DNA from: Sanderia malayensis
Lineage: Eukaryota; Cnidaria; Scyphozoa; Semaeostomeae; Pelagiidae
Direction: 5' to 3'
Assembly (NCBI GenBank): GCA_013076295.1
Contig: RQOL01000792.1
Span: 1-64,000, forward strand
Length of the DNA stretch: 64,000 bases
This document shows, one piece after another, positions 1-11,960 of the stretch. Position numbers and translations under genes: made by a program. Under the pieces are notes generated by a model. It was not told the DNA's origin, did not search any database, and saw only the letters and a program-made list of their open reading frames with translations. Each line of letters opens with the position of its first letter. Positions within the stretch are counted from its first letter, which is position 1.

Positions 1-274
1 TGTGTTTTTCAATTAGTTTGAACTGTAATAACGCACGCTAATGTGCAATTTGTGTGAAAGAATGTTTTAATCACTGAAAACAAGTTATTGCATGTGTATT
101 TTATTTAGTTTCACCTGTAATAACGTGAATTCATGTGCAATTAGTGTGAAAGAATGTTAATATCACTGAGAACAGGCAAAGGCATGTGTACTTGTCTTAG
201 TTTCAACTACAATAACGTGAATTCATGTGCAATTAGTGTGAACGAATGTTAATATCACTGAAAACAAGCAAATG

Positions 275-359
275 CATGTGTATTTTAATTAGTTTGCACT
301 GTACAAGTCATGTGCAATTATTAGGAACGAATGTTGATATCACTGAACACAAGCAGATT
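275..359 (+). repeat. Short 85-bp monomer with a 7-bp deletion
   Basis: The distance between consecutive CATG landmarks here is 85 bp instead of 92. Relative to the paired monomer 920 bp downstream, the bases TAACGTG are missing after GTAC at 301-304. The deletion removes one of the usual CpG positions. It is absent from the second copy of the 920-bp duplication, so it arose after that duplication, or it is a sequence error. Confidence 0.8.
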
Positions 360-727
360 CATGTGCATTTCAATTAGTTTCAACGGTAATAACGTCAATT
401 CAAGTGCAATTATTGGGAACGAATGTTAATATCACTGAAAGCAAGCTAATCAATGTGTATTTCAATTAGTTTCAACTGTAATAACGCAAGCTAATGTGCA
501 ATTAGTGCGAAAGAATGTTAATATCACTTAAAATAAGCAAATGCATGTGTATTTCAATTAATTTCGGCTGCAAAAACGTGAATTCATATGCAATTAGCGT
601 GAACGAATGTTAATATCACTCAAAACAAGTAATTGCATGTGTACTTTACTTAGTTTCAGCTGTAATAACGTTAATTCATTTGCAAATAGTGTGAACGACT
701 GTTAATATCACTGAAAGCAAGCTAATC

Positions 728-1095
728 CATGTGTATTTCAATTAGTTTCAACTGTAAAAGCGTAGATTAAAGTGCAATTAGTGTGAAAGAATGTTATAAT
801 CACTGAAAACAAGTAATTGCATGTGTATTGTATTTAGTTTCAACTGTAATAACGTGGAGTTATGTGCAATTAGTGTGAACGAATGTTAATATAACTGAAA
901 GCAAGCTAATCCATGTGTATTTCAATTAGTTTCAACTGTAAAAGCGTAGATTAATGTGCAATTAGTGTGAAAGAATGTTATAATCACTGAAAACAAGTAA
1001 TTGCATGTGTATTGTATTTAGTTTCAGCTGTAATAACGTGAATTCTTGTGCAATTAGTGTGAACGAGTGTTAATATCACTGAAAACAAGCCAATG
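728..1095 (+). repeat. Local dimer duplication, 184 bp x 2
   Basis: Two consecutive pairs of monomers share a distinctive order: a monomer with CTGTAAAAGCGTAGATTAA followed by one with TGTATTGTATTTAG. The CATGTG landmarks are at 728 and 912, a spacing of 184 bp, exactly two monomers. The second CTGTAAAAGCG block is near 931-950. The event sits inside the first copy of the 920-bp duplication. Confidence 0.7.
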
Positions 1096-2198
1096 CATGT
1101 GTATTTGACTTAGTTTCAACTACAATAACGTGAATTCATATGCAATTAGTGTGAACGAATGTTAATATCACTGAAAACAAGCAAATGCATGTGTATTTTA
1201 ATTAGTTTGCACTGTACTAACGTGAAGTCATGTGCAATTATTAGGAGCGAATGTTGATATCATTGAACACAAGCAGATTCATGTGCATTTCAATTAGTTT
1301 CAACGGTAATAACGTCAATTCGTGTGCAATTATTGTGAACGAATGTTAATATCACTGAAAGCAAGCTAATCAATGTGTATTTCAATTAGTTTCAACTGTA
1401 ATAACGCAAGCTAATGTGCAATTAGTGTGAAAGAATGTTACTATCACTTAAAATAAGCAAATGCATGTGTATTTCAATTAGTTTCGGCTGCAAAAACGTG
1501 AATTCATATGCAATTAGCGTGAACGAATGTTAATATCACTCAAAACAAGTAATTGCATGTGCACTTTACTTAGTTTCAGCTGTAATAACGTTAATTCATG
1601 TGCAAATAGTGTGAGCGACTGTTAATATCACTGAAAGCAAGCTAATCTATGTGTATTTCGATTAGTTTCAACTGTAAAAGCGTAGATTAATGTGCAATTA
1701 GTGTGAAAGAATGTTATAATCACTGAAAACAGGCAAATGCATGTGTATTTCACTTAGTTTCAACTGTAATAACGTGGATTTATGTGCAATTAGTGTGAAC
1801 GAATGTTAATATAACTCAAAACAAATAATTCCATGTGTATTTTAATTAGTTTGCATTGTAATAACGTGAATTCATGTGGAAATAGTGTGAACAAATGTTA
1901 ATATCACTGAAAACAAGCAGATGCATCTGTATTTCAATTAGTTTCGGCTGCAAAAACCTGAATTCATATGCAATTAGTTTGAACGAATGTTAATATCACT
2001 GAGAACAAGTAATTGCATGTGTATTTTATTTAGTTTGCACTGTATAACGTGAAGTCATGTGCAATTAGTGTCAACGAATGTTAATATCACTGAAAACAAG
2101 CCAATGCATGTGTATTTGACTTAATTTCAACTACAATAACGTGGATTCATGTGGAAATAGTGTGAACGAATGTTAATATCACCGAAAACAAGTAATTG

Positions 2199-2290
2199 CA
2201 TGTGTACTTTACTTAGTTTCAGCCATAATATTGGGACTTCATGTGCCAGTAGTGTGAACGAAAATTGATATCACTGAAAAGAAAAAAATG
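2199..2290 (+). repeat. Divergent D-type monomer, the isolated first copy
   Basis: A 92-bp monomer of the most divergent subtype. It has CAGCCATAATATTGGGA where most have CAACTGTAATAACGTGA, then TGCCAGTAGTGTGAACG, then AAAATTGATATCACTG and an A-rich tail. It differs from later copies in reading GGGACTTCATG rather than GGGATTTCATC. About 38 copies of this subtype can be counted in the window. This is the only one in the first 7.5 kb. It keeps the 92-bp length and the GTGTGAACG core, so it is a diverged member of the family and not a foreign insertion. Confidence 0.85.
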
Positions 2291-3501
2291 CATGTGTATT
2301 TTACTTAGTTCCAACTGCAATAACGTGAATTCAAGTGCAGTTAGTGTGAACGAATGTTAATATCACTGAAAACAAACAAATGCGTGTGTATTTTTCTTAG
2401 TTTTAACTGTAATAACGTGAGTTTATGTGGAAATAGTGTGAACGAATGTTAATATCACTGAAAGCAAGCTAATCCATGTGTAATTCAATTAGTTTCAACT
2501 GTAAAAGCGTAGATTAATGTGCAATTAGTGTGAAAGAATGTTAATATCACTCAAAACAAGTAATTGCAAGTGTATTTTAATTAGTTTGCATTGTAATAAC
2601 GTAAATTCCTGTGGAAATAGTGTGAACAAATGTTAATATCACTGAAAACAAGCAAATGCATGTGTATTTCAATTAGTTTCGGCTGCCAAAACGTGAATTC
2701 ATATGCAATTAGTGTGAACGAATGTTAATATCACTGAGAACAAGTAATTGCATGCGTATTTTATTTAGTTTGCACTTTACTAACGTGAAGTCATGTGCAA
2801 TTAGTGTCAACGAATGTTAACATCACTGAAAAGAAGCCAATGCATGTGTATTTGACTTATATTCAACTACAATAACGTGAATTCATGTGGAAATAGTGTG
2901 AACGAAGGTAATCTCACTGAAAACAAGCAAATCCATGTGTATTTCACTTAGTTTCAACTGTAATAAAGTTAATTCATGTGCAAATAGTGTAAACGAATGT
3001 TAATATCACTGAAAATAAGCAAATGCATGTGTATTTCAATTAGTTTCGGCTGCAAAAACGTCAATTCATATGCAATTAGCGTGAACGAATGTTAATATCA
3101 CTCAAAACAAGTAATTGCAGGTGTACTTTACTTAGTTTCAGCTGTAATAACGTTAATTCATGTGCAAATAGTGTGAACGAATGTTAATATAACTGAAAAC
3201 AAGCAAATACATGTGTATTTCAATTAGTTTCAACTGTAATAGCGTGGATTCGTGTGCAATATTTGTGAACGAATGTTAATATCACTAAAAACAAGAACTT
3301 CCATGTGGATTTTACTTAGTTTGCACTGTACTAACGTGAAGTCATGTGCAATTAATGTGAACGAATGATAATATCACTGAAAGCAAGCTAATCCATGTGT
3401 ATTTCAATTAGTTTCAACTGTAAAAGCGTAGATTAATGTGCAATTAGTGTGAAAGAATGTTATAATCACTGAAAACAAGTAATTGCATGTGTATTGTATT
3501 T

Positions 3502-6078
3502 AGTTTCAGCTGTAATAACGTGAATTCTTGTGCAATTAGTGTGAACGAGTGTTAATATCACTGAAAACAAGCCAATGCATGTGTATTTGACTTAGTTTCA
3601 ACTACAATAACGTGAATTCAAGTGCAGTTAGTGTGAACGATTGTTAATATCACTGAAAACAAACAAATGCGTGTGTATTTTCCTTAGTTTCAACTGTAAT
3701 AACGAGAATTCATGTGGAAATAGTGTGAACGAATGTTAATATCACTGAAAGCAAGCTAATCCATGTGTAATTCAATTAGTTTCAACTGTAAAAGCGTAGA
3801 TTAATGTGCAATTAGTGTGAAAGAATGTTAATATCACTCAAAACAAATAATTGCAAGTGTATTTTAGTTAGTTTCAGCTGTAATAACGTGAATTCATGTG
3901 CAATTAGTGTGAACGAATGTTAATATCACTGAAAACAGGCAAAGGCATGTGTACTTGACTTAGTTTCAACTAAAATAACGTGAATTCATGTGCAATTAGT
4001 GTGAACGAATGTTAATATCACTGAAAACAGGCAAAGGCATGTGTACTTGACTTAGTTCCAACTGCAATAACGTGAATTCAAGTGCAGTTAGTGTGAACGA
4101 TTGTTAATATCACTGAAAACAAACAAATGCGTGTGTATTTTCCTTAGTTTGCATTGTAATAACGTGAATTCATGTGAAAATAGTGTGAACAAATGTTAAT
4201 ATCACTGAAAACAAGCAAATGCATGTGTATTTCATTTAGTTTCGGCTGCAAAAACGTGAATTCATATGCAATTAGTGTGGGCGAATGTTAATATCACTGG
4301 GAACAAGTAATTGCATGTGTATTTTATTTAGTTTCAGCTGTAATAACATGAATTCATGTGCAATTAGTGTGAACGAATGTTAATATCACTGAAAACAGGC
4401 AAAGGCATGTGTACTTGACTTAGTTTCAACTACAATAACGTGAATTCATGTGCAATTAGTGTGAACGAATGTTAATATCACTGAAAACAAGCAAATGCAT
4501 GTGTATTTTATTTAGTTTGCACTGTACTAACGTGAAGTCATGTGCAATTATTAGGAACGAATGTTGATATCACTGAACACAAGCAGAGTCATGTGCATTT
4601 CAATTAGTTTCAACGGTAATAACGTCAATTCGTGTGCAATTAGTGTGAACGAATGTTAATATCACTGAAAACAAGCAAATGCATGTGTACTTTAATTAGT
4701 TTCAACGGTAATAACGTCAATTCGTGTGCAATTAATGTGAACGAATGTTAATATCACTGAAAGCAAGCTAATCCATGTGTATTTCAATTAGGTTCAGCTG
4801 TAATAACGTGAATTCATGTGCAATTAGTGTGAACGAATGTTAATATCACTGAAAACAGGCAAAGGCATGTGTACTTGACTTAGTTCCAACTGCAATAACG
4901 TGAATTCAAGTGCAGTTAGTGTGAACGATTGTTAATATCACTGAAAACAAACAAATGCGTGTGTATTTTCCTTAGTTTCAACTGTAATAACGAGAATTCA
5001 TGTGGAAATAGTGTGAACGAATGTTAATATCACTGAAAGCAAGCTAATCCATGTGTAATTCAATTAGTTTCAACTGTAAAAGCGTAGATTAATGTGCAAT
5101 TAGTGTGAAAGAATGTTAATATCACTCAAAACAAATAATTGCAAGTGTATTTTAGTTAGTTTCAGCTGTAATAACGTGAATTCATGTGCAATTAGTGTGA
5201 ACGAATGTTAATATCACTGAAAACAGGCAAAGGCATGTGTACTTGACTTAGTTTCAACTAAAATAACGTGAATTCATGTGCAATTAGTGTGAACGAATGT
5301 TAATATCACTGAAAACAGGCAAAGGCATGTGTACTTGACTTAGTTCCAACTGCAATAACGTGAATTCAAGTGCAGTTAGTGTGAACGATTGTTAATATCA
5401 CTAAAAACAAACAAATGCGTGTGTATTTTCCTTAGTTTGCATTGTAATAACGTGAATTCATGTGAAAATAGTGTGAACAAATGTTAATATCACTGAAAAC
5501 AAGCAAATGCATGTGTATTTCATTTAGTTTCGGCTGCAAAAACGTGAATTCATATGCAATTAGTGTGGGTGAATGTTAATATCACTGGGAACAAGTAATT
5601 GCATGTGTATTTTATTTAGTTTCAGCTGTAATAACATGAATTCATGTGCAATTAGTGTGAACGAATGTTAATATCACTGAAAACAGGCAAAGGCATGTGT
5701 ACTTGACTTAGTTTCAACTACAATAACGTGAATTCATGTGCAATTAGTGTGAACGAATGTTAATATCACTGAAAACAAGCAAATGCATGTGTATTTTATT
5801 TAGTTTGCACTGTACTAACGTGAAGTCATGTGCAATTATTAGGAACGAATGTTGATATCACTGAACACAAGCAGAGTCATGTGCATTTCAATTAGTTTCA
5901 ACGGTAATAACGTCAATTCGTGTGCAATTAGTGTGAACGAATGTTAATATCACTGAAAACAAGCAAATGCATGTGTACTTTAATTAGTTTCAACGGTAAT
6001 AACGTCAATTCGTGTGCAATTAATGTGAACGAATGTTAATATCACTGAAAGCAAGCTAATCCATGTGTATTTCAATTA
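3502..6078 (+). repeat. Tandem duplication, 1288 bp (exactly 14 monomers)
   Basis: Two copies lie in tandem, about 3502-4789 and 4790-6078. The rare variant ACTAAAATAACG occurs at 3969 and 5257, and a GTGTGGG variant at about 4275 and 5563, both 1288 bp apart, which is 14 x 92. Differences seen by eye are few, for example GTGTGGGCG against GTGTGGGTG, and CACTGAAAAC against CACTAAAAAC near 5402. The high similarity points to a recent unequal exchange. Confidence 0.85.
4406..4497 (+). repeat. Exemplar monomer showing two related half units
   Basis: A typical 92-bp monomer chosen to show internal structure. It splits into a first half (4406-4446, 41 bp) and a second half (4447-4497, 51 bp). Both halves begin CATGTG. 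In most monomers both then carry CAATTAGT, an AAC triplet, and a GTAATA or GTTAATA block followed by a C(G/T)GA-type end. The second half has extra A-rich sequence at its 3' end. This pattern suggests the 92-bp unit arose by duplication of an ancestral unit of about 45 bp, followed by divergence. The alignment was made by eye. The 8-bp palindrome TGAATTCA (an EcoRI site) marks the junction of the halves in this monomer and many others. Confidence 0.55.
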
Positions 6079-9000
6079 GGTTCGGCTGCAAAAACGTGAA
6101 TTCATATGCAATTAGCGTGAACGAATGATAATATCACTGAGAACAAATAATTGCATATGTATTTTATTTAGTTTGCACTGTACTAACGTGAAGTCATGTG
6201 CAATTAGTAGGAACGAATGTTGATATCACTGAAAACAAGCAGATTCATGTGCATTTCACTTAGTTTCAACGGTAATAACGTCAATTCGTGTGCAATTAAT
6301 GTGAACGAATGTTAATATCACTGAAAGCAAGCTAATCCATGTGTATTTCAATTAGTTTCAACTGTAAAAGCGTAGATTAATGTGCAATTAGTGTGAAAGA
6401 ATTTTATAATCACTGAAAACAAGTAATTGCATGTGTATTTTATTTAGTTTCAGCTGTAATAACGTGAATTCATGTGCAATTAGTGTGAAAGAATGTTAAT
6501 ATCACTGAAAACAGGCAAATGCGCGTGTATTTTTCTTAGTTTCAACTGTAATAACGTGAATTCATGTGCAAATAGTGTGAACGAATGTTAATATCACTGA
6601 AAGCAAGCTAATCCATGTGTATTTCAATTAGTTTCAACTGTAAAAGCGTAGATTAATGTGCAATTAGTGTGAAAGAATGTTATAATTACTGAAAACAAGT
6701 AATTGCATGTGTATTTTATTTAGTTTTAGCTGTAATAACGTGAATTCATGTGCAATTAGTGTGAACGAATGTTAATATCACTGAGAACAAGTAATTGCAT
6801 GTGTATTTTATTTAGTTTGCACTGTACTAACCTGAAGTAATGTGCAATTAGTGTCAACGAATGTTAAAATCACTGAAAACAAGCCAGTGCATGTGTATTT
6901 TATTTAGTTTGCACTGTACTAACGTGATGTCATGTGCAATTAGTGTCAACGAATGTTAATATCACTGAAAACAAGCCAATGCAAGTGTATTTGACTTAGT
7001 TTCAACTACAATTACGTGGATTCATGTGGAAATAGTGTGAACGAAGGTAATCTCACTGAAAACAAGCAAATCCATGTGTATTTCACTTAGTTTCAACTGT
7101 AATAACGTGGATTTATGTGCAATTAGTGTAGACGAATGTTAATTTCACTGAAAATAAGCATATGCTTGTGTATTTCACTTAGATTCAGCTGTAATAACGT
7201 GAATTCATGGGCAATTAGTGTCAACCAATGTTAAAATCACTGAAAACAAGCACATGCATATGTATTTCACTTAGTTTCAACTGCAATAACGTGGATTCAT
7301 GTGCAATTAGCGTGAACGAATGTTAATATCAGTCAAAACGAAAAATTGCATGTGTACTTTACTTAGTTTCAGCTGTAATAACGTAAATTCATGTGCAAAT
7401 AGTGTGAACAAATGTTAATATCACTGAAAACAAGCAAATGCATGTTTATTTCAATTAGTTTCAACGGTAATAGCGTGGATTCGTGTGCAATTAGTGTGAA
7501 CGAATGTTAATATCACTCAAAACAAGAACTTCCATGTGTATTTTACTTAGTTTCAGCCATAATATTGGGATTTCATCTGCCAGTAGTGTGAACGAAAATT
7601 GATATCACTGAAAAGAAAAAAATGCATGTGTATTTTACTTAGTTCCAACTGCAATAACGTGAATTCAAGTGCAGTTAGTAGGAACGAATGTTGATATCAC
7701 TGAAAACAAGCAGATTCATGTGCATTTCACTTAGTTTCAATGGTAATAACGTCAATTCGTGTGCAATTAATGTGAACGAATGTTAATATCACTGAAAGCA
7801 AGCTAATCCATGTGTATTTCAATTAGTTTCAACTGTAAAAGCGTAGATTAATGTGCAATTAGTGTGAAAGAATGTTATAATCACTGAAAACAAGTAATTG
7901 CATATGTATTTTATTTAGTTTCAGCTGTAATAACGTGAATTCATGTGCAAATAGTGTGAACAAATGTTAATATCACTGAAAACAAGCAAATGCATGTTTA
8001 TTTCAATTAGTTTCAACGGTAATAGCGTGTATTCGTGTGCAATTAGTGTGAACGAATGTTAATATCACTCAAAACAAGAACTTCCATGTGTATTTTACTT
8101 AGTTTCAGCCATAATATTGGGATTTCATCTGCCAGTAGTGTGAACGAAAATTGATATCACTGAAAAGAAAAAAATGCATGTGTATTTTACTTAGTTCCAA
8201 CTGCAATAACGTGAATTCAAGTGCAGTTAGTGTAAACGAATGTTAATATCACTGAAAACAAACAAATGCGGGTGTATTTTTCTTAGTTTCAACTGTAATA
8301 ACGTGAATTCATGTGCAAATAGTGTGAACGAATGTTAATATCACTGAAAGCAAGCTAATCCATGTGTATTTCAATTAGTTTCAACTGTAAAAGCGTAGAT
8401 TAATGTGCAATTAGTGTGAAAGAATGTTATAATTACTGAAAACAAGTAATTGCATGTGTATTTTATTTAGTTTCAGCTGTAATAACGTGAATTCATGTGC
8501 AATTAGTGTGAACGAATGTTAATATCACTGAGAACAAGTAATTGCATGTGTATTTTATTTAGTTTGCACTGTACTAACCTGAAGTAATGTGCAATTAGTG
8601 TCAACGAATGTTAATATCACTGAAAACAAGCCAGTGCATGTGTATTTTATTTAGTTTGCACTGTACTAACGTGAAGTCATGTGCAATTAGTGTCAACGAA
8701 TGTTAATATCATTGAAAACAAGCCAATGCATGTGTATTTGACTTAGTTTCAACTACAATAACGTGGATTCATGTGGAAATAGTGTGAACGAAGGTAATCT
8801 CACTGAAAGCAAGCAAATCCATGTGTATTTCACTGAGTTTCAACTGTAATAACGTGGATTTATGTGCAATTAGTGTGAACGAATGTTAATATAACTCAAA
8901 ACAAATAATTCCATTTCTATTTTAATTAGTTTGCATTGTAATAACGTGAATTCATGTGGAAATAGTGTGAACAAATGTTAATATCACTGAAAACAAGCAA

Positions 9001-11960
9001 ATGCATGTGTATTTCAATTAGGTTCGGCTGCAAAAACGTGAATTCATATGCAATTAGTGTGAACGAATGATAATATCACTGAGAACAAATAATTGCATGT
9101 GTACTTTAATTAGTTTGCACTGTAATAACGTCAAGTCATGTGCAATTAGTAGGAACGAATGTTGATATCACTGAAAACAAGCAGATTCATGTGCATTTCA
9201 CTTAGTTTCAACGGTAATAACGTCAATTTGTGTGCAATTAATGTGAACGAATGTTAATATCACTGAAAGCAAGCTAATCCATGTGTATTTCAATTAGTTT
9301 CAACTGTAAAAGCGTAGATTAATGTGCAATTAGTGTGAAAGAATTTTATAATCACTGAAAACAAGTAATTGCATGTGTATTTTATTTAGTTTCAGCTGTA
9401 ATAACGTGAATTCATGTGCAATTAGTGTGAACGAATGTTAATATCACTGAAAACAGGCAAATGCGCGTGTATTTTTCTTAGTTTCAACTGTAATAACGTG
9501 AATTCATGTGCAAATAGTGTGAACGAATGTTAATATCACTGAAAGCAAGCTAATCCATGTGTATTTCAATTAGTTTCAACTGTAAAAGCGTAGATTAATG
9601 TGCAATTAGTGTGAAAGAATGTTATAATTACTGAAAACAAGTAATTGCATGTGTATTTTATTTAGTTTCAGCTGTAATAACGTGAATTCATGTGCAATTA
9701 GTGTGAACGAATGTTAATATCACTGAGAACAAGTAATTGCATGTGTATTCTATTTAGTTTGCACTGTACTAACCTGAAGTAATGTGCAATTAGTGTCAAC
9801 GAATGTTAATATCACTGAAAACAAGCCAGTGCATGTGTATTTTATTTAGTTTGCACTGTACTAACGTGATGTCATGTGCAATTAGTGTCAACGAATGTTA
9901 ATATCACTGAAAACAAGCCAATGCAAGTGTATTTGACTTAGTTTCAACTACAATTACGTGGATTCATGTGGAAATAGTGTGAACGAAGGTAATCTCACTG
10001 AAAACAAGCAAATCCATGTGTATTTCACTTAGTTTCAACTGTAATAACGTGGATTTATGTGCAATTAGTGTAGACGAATGTTAATATCACTGAAAATAAG
10101 CATATGCTTGTGTATTTCACTTAGATTCAGCTGTAATAACGTGAATTCATGGGCAATTAGTGTCAACCAATGTTAAAATCACTGAAAACAAGCACATGCA
10201 TATGTATTTCACTTAGTTTCAACTGCAATAACGTGGATTCATGTGCAATTAGCGTGAACGAATGTTAATATCAGTCAAAACAAGAAATTGCATGTGTACT
10301 TTACTTACTTTCAGCTGTAATAACGTAAATTCATGTGCAAAAAGTGTGAACGAATGTTAATATCACTGAAAACAAGCAAATGCATGTTTATTTCAATTAG
10401 TTTCAACGGTAATAGCGTGGATTCGTGTGCAATTGGTGTGAACGAATGTTAATATCACTCAAAACAAGAACTTCCATGTGTATTCTATTTAGTTTGCACT
10501 GTACTAACCTGAAGTAATGTGCAATTAGTGTCAACGAATGTTAATATCACTGAAAACAAGCCAGTGCATGTGTATTTTATTTAGTTTGCACTGTACTAAC
10601 GTGATGTCATGTGCAATTAGTGTCAACGAATGTTAATATCACTGAAAACAAGCCAATGCAAGTGTATTTGACTTAGTTTCAACTACAATTACGTGGATTC
10701 ATGTGGAAATAGTGTGAACGAAGGTAATCTCACTGAAAACAAGCAAATCCATGTGTATTTCACTTAGTTTCAACTGTAATAACGTGGATTTATGTGCAAT
10801 TAGTGTAGACGAATGTTAATATCACTGAAAATAAGCATATGCTTGTGTATTTCACTTAGATTCAGCTGTAATAACGTGAATTCATGGGCAATTAGTGTCA
10901 ACCAATGTTAAAATCACTGAAAACAAGCATATGCATATGTATTTCACTTAGTTTCAACTGCAATAACGTGGATTCATGTGCAATTAGCGTGAACGAATGT
11001 TAATATCAGTCAAAACAAGAAATTGCATGTGTACTTTACTTACTTTCAGCTGTAATAACGTAAATTCATGTGCAAAAAGTGTGAACGAATGTTAATATCA
11101 CTGAAAACAAGCAAATGCATGTTTATTTCAATTAGTTTCAACGGTAATAGCGTGGATTCGTGTGCAATTGGTGTGAACGAATGTTAATATCACTCAAAAC
11201 AAGAACTTCCATGTGTATTTTACTTAGTTTCAGCCATAATATTGGGATTTCATCTGCCAGTAGTGTGAACGAAAATTGATATCACTGAAAAGAAAAAAAT
11301 GCATGTGTATTTTACTTAGTTCCAACTGCAATAACGTGAATTCAAGTGCAGTTAGTAGGAACGAATGTTGATATCACTGAAAACAAGCAGATTCATGTGC
11401 ATTTCAATTAGTTTCAATGGTAATAACGTCAATTCGTGTGCAATTAATGTGAACGAATGTTAATATCACTGAAAGCAAGTTAATCCATGTGTATTTCAAT
11501 TAGTTTCAACTGTAAAAGCGTAGATTAATGTGCAATTAGTGTGAAAGAATGTTATAATCACTGAAAACAAGTAATTGCATATGTATCTTATTTAGTTTCA
11601 GCTGTAATTACGTGAATTCATGTGCAAATAGTGTGAACGAATGTTAATATCACTGAAAACAAGCAAATGCATGTGTATTTCAATTAGTTTCAACTGTAAT
11701 AGCGTGGATTCGTGTGCAATTAGTGTGAACGAATGTTAATATCACTCAAAACAAGAACTTCCATGTGTATTTTACTTAGTTTCAGCCATAATATTGGGAT
11801 TTGATGTGCCAGTAGTGTGAACGAAAATTGATATCACTGAAAAGACAAAAATACATGTGTATTTTACTTAGTTCCAACTGCAATAACGTGAATTCAAGTG
11901 CAGTTAGTGTGAACGAATGTTAATATCACTGAAAACAAACAAATGCGCGTGTATTTTTCT
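6079..11960 (+). repeat. Duplicated block, spacing 2942 bp (32 monomers minus 2 bp)
   Basis: The rare GGTTCGGCTG variant occurs at 6079 and 9021, and GCATATGCTTGTG at 7158 and 10,100, both 2942 bp apart. This equals 32 x 92 minus 2, and the unit contains two 91-bp monomers with GAAGGTAATCTCAC (near 7042 and 8791), which account for the missing bases. The same variant recurs at 13,342, so a third related block follows. Block ends are approximate, and later exchanges (the 735-bp duplication) are superimposed. Confidence 0.75.

Larger units (their letters stand above)
183..1730 (+). repeat. Tandem duplication, about 920 bp (10 monomers)
   Basis: The stretch from about 183 recurs from about 1096. 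Spacing is 913 bp before position 304 and 920 bp after it (AAGCAGATTC at 351 and 1271; GCAAGCTAATCAATG at 441 and 1361). The 7-bp change comes from a short monomer in copy 1. Rare variants such as the CTAATCAATG tail and the GCAAGCTAATG form are shared by both copies. The copies differ at scattered single bases, so this duplication is older than the near-identical ones further along. Boundaries are approximate. Confidence 0.75.

Noticed and set aside
300..345. Telomere-like TTAGG in the ATTATTAGGAACG variant
   Set aside because: Single TTAGG words occur in one monomer subtype and never as tandem runs. They are base changes in ATTAGTGTGAACG.
2199..2290. D-type monomer as a foreign insertion or small mobile element
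   Set aside because: It is exactly 92 bp, keeps CATGTGTA, TTAGTTTCAG, GTGTGAACG and TATCACTG in phase, and has no target-site duplication, so it is a diverged monomer.
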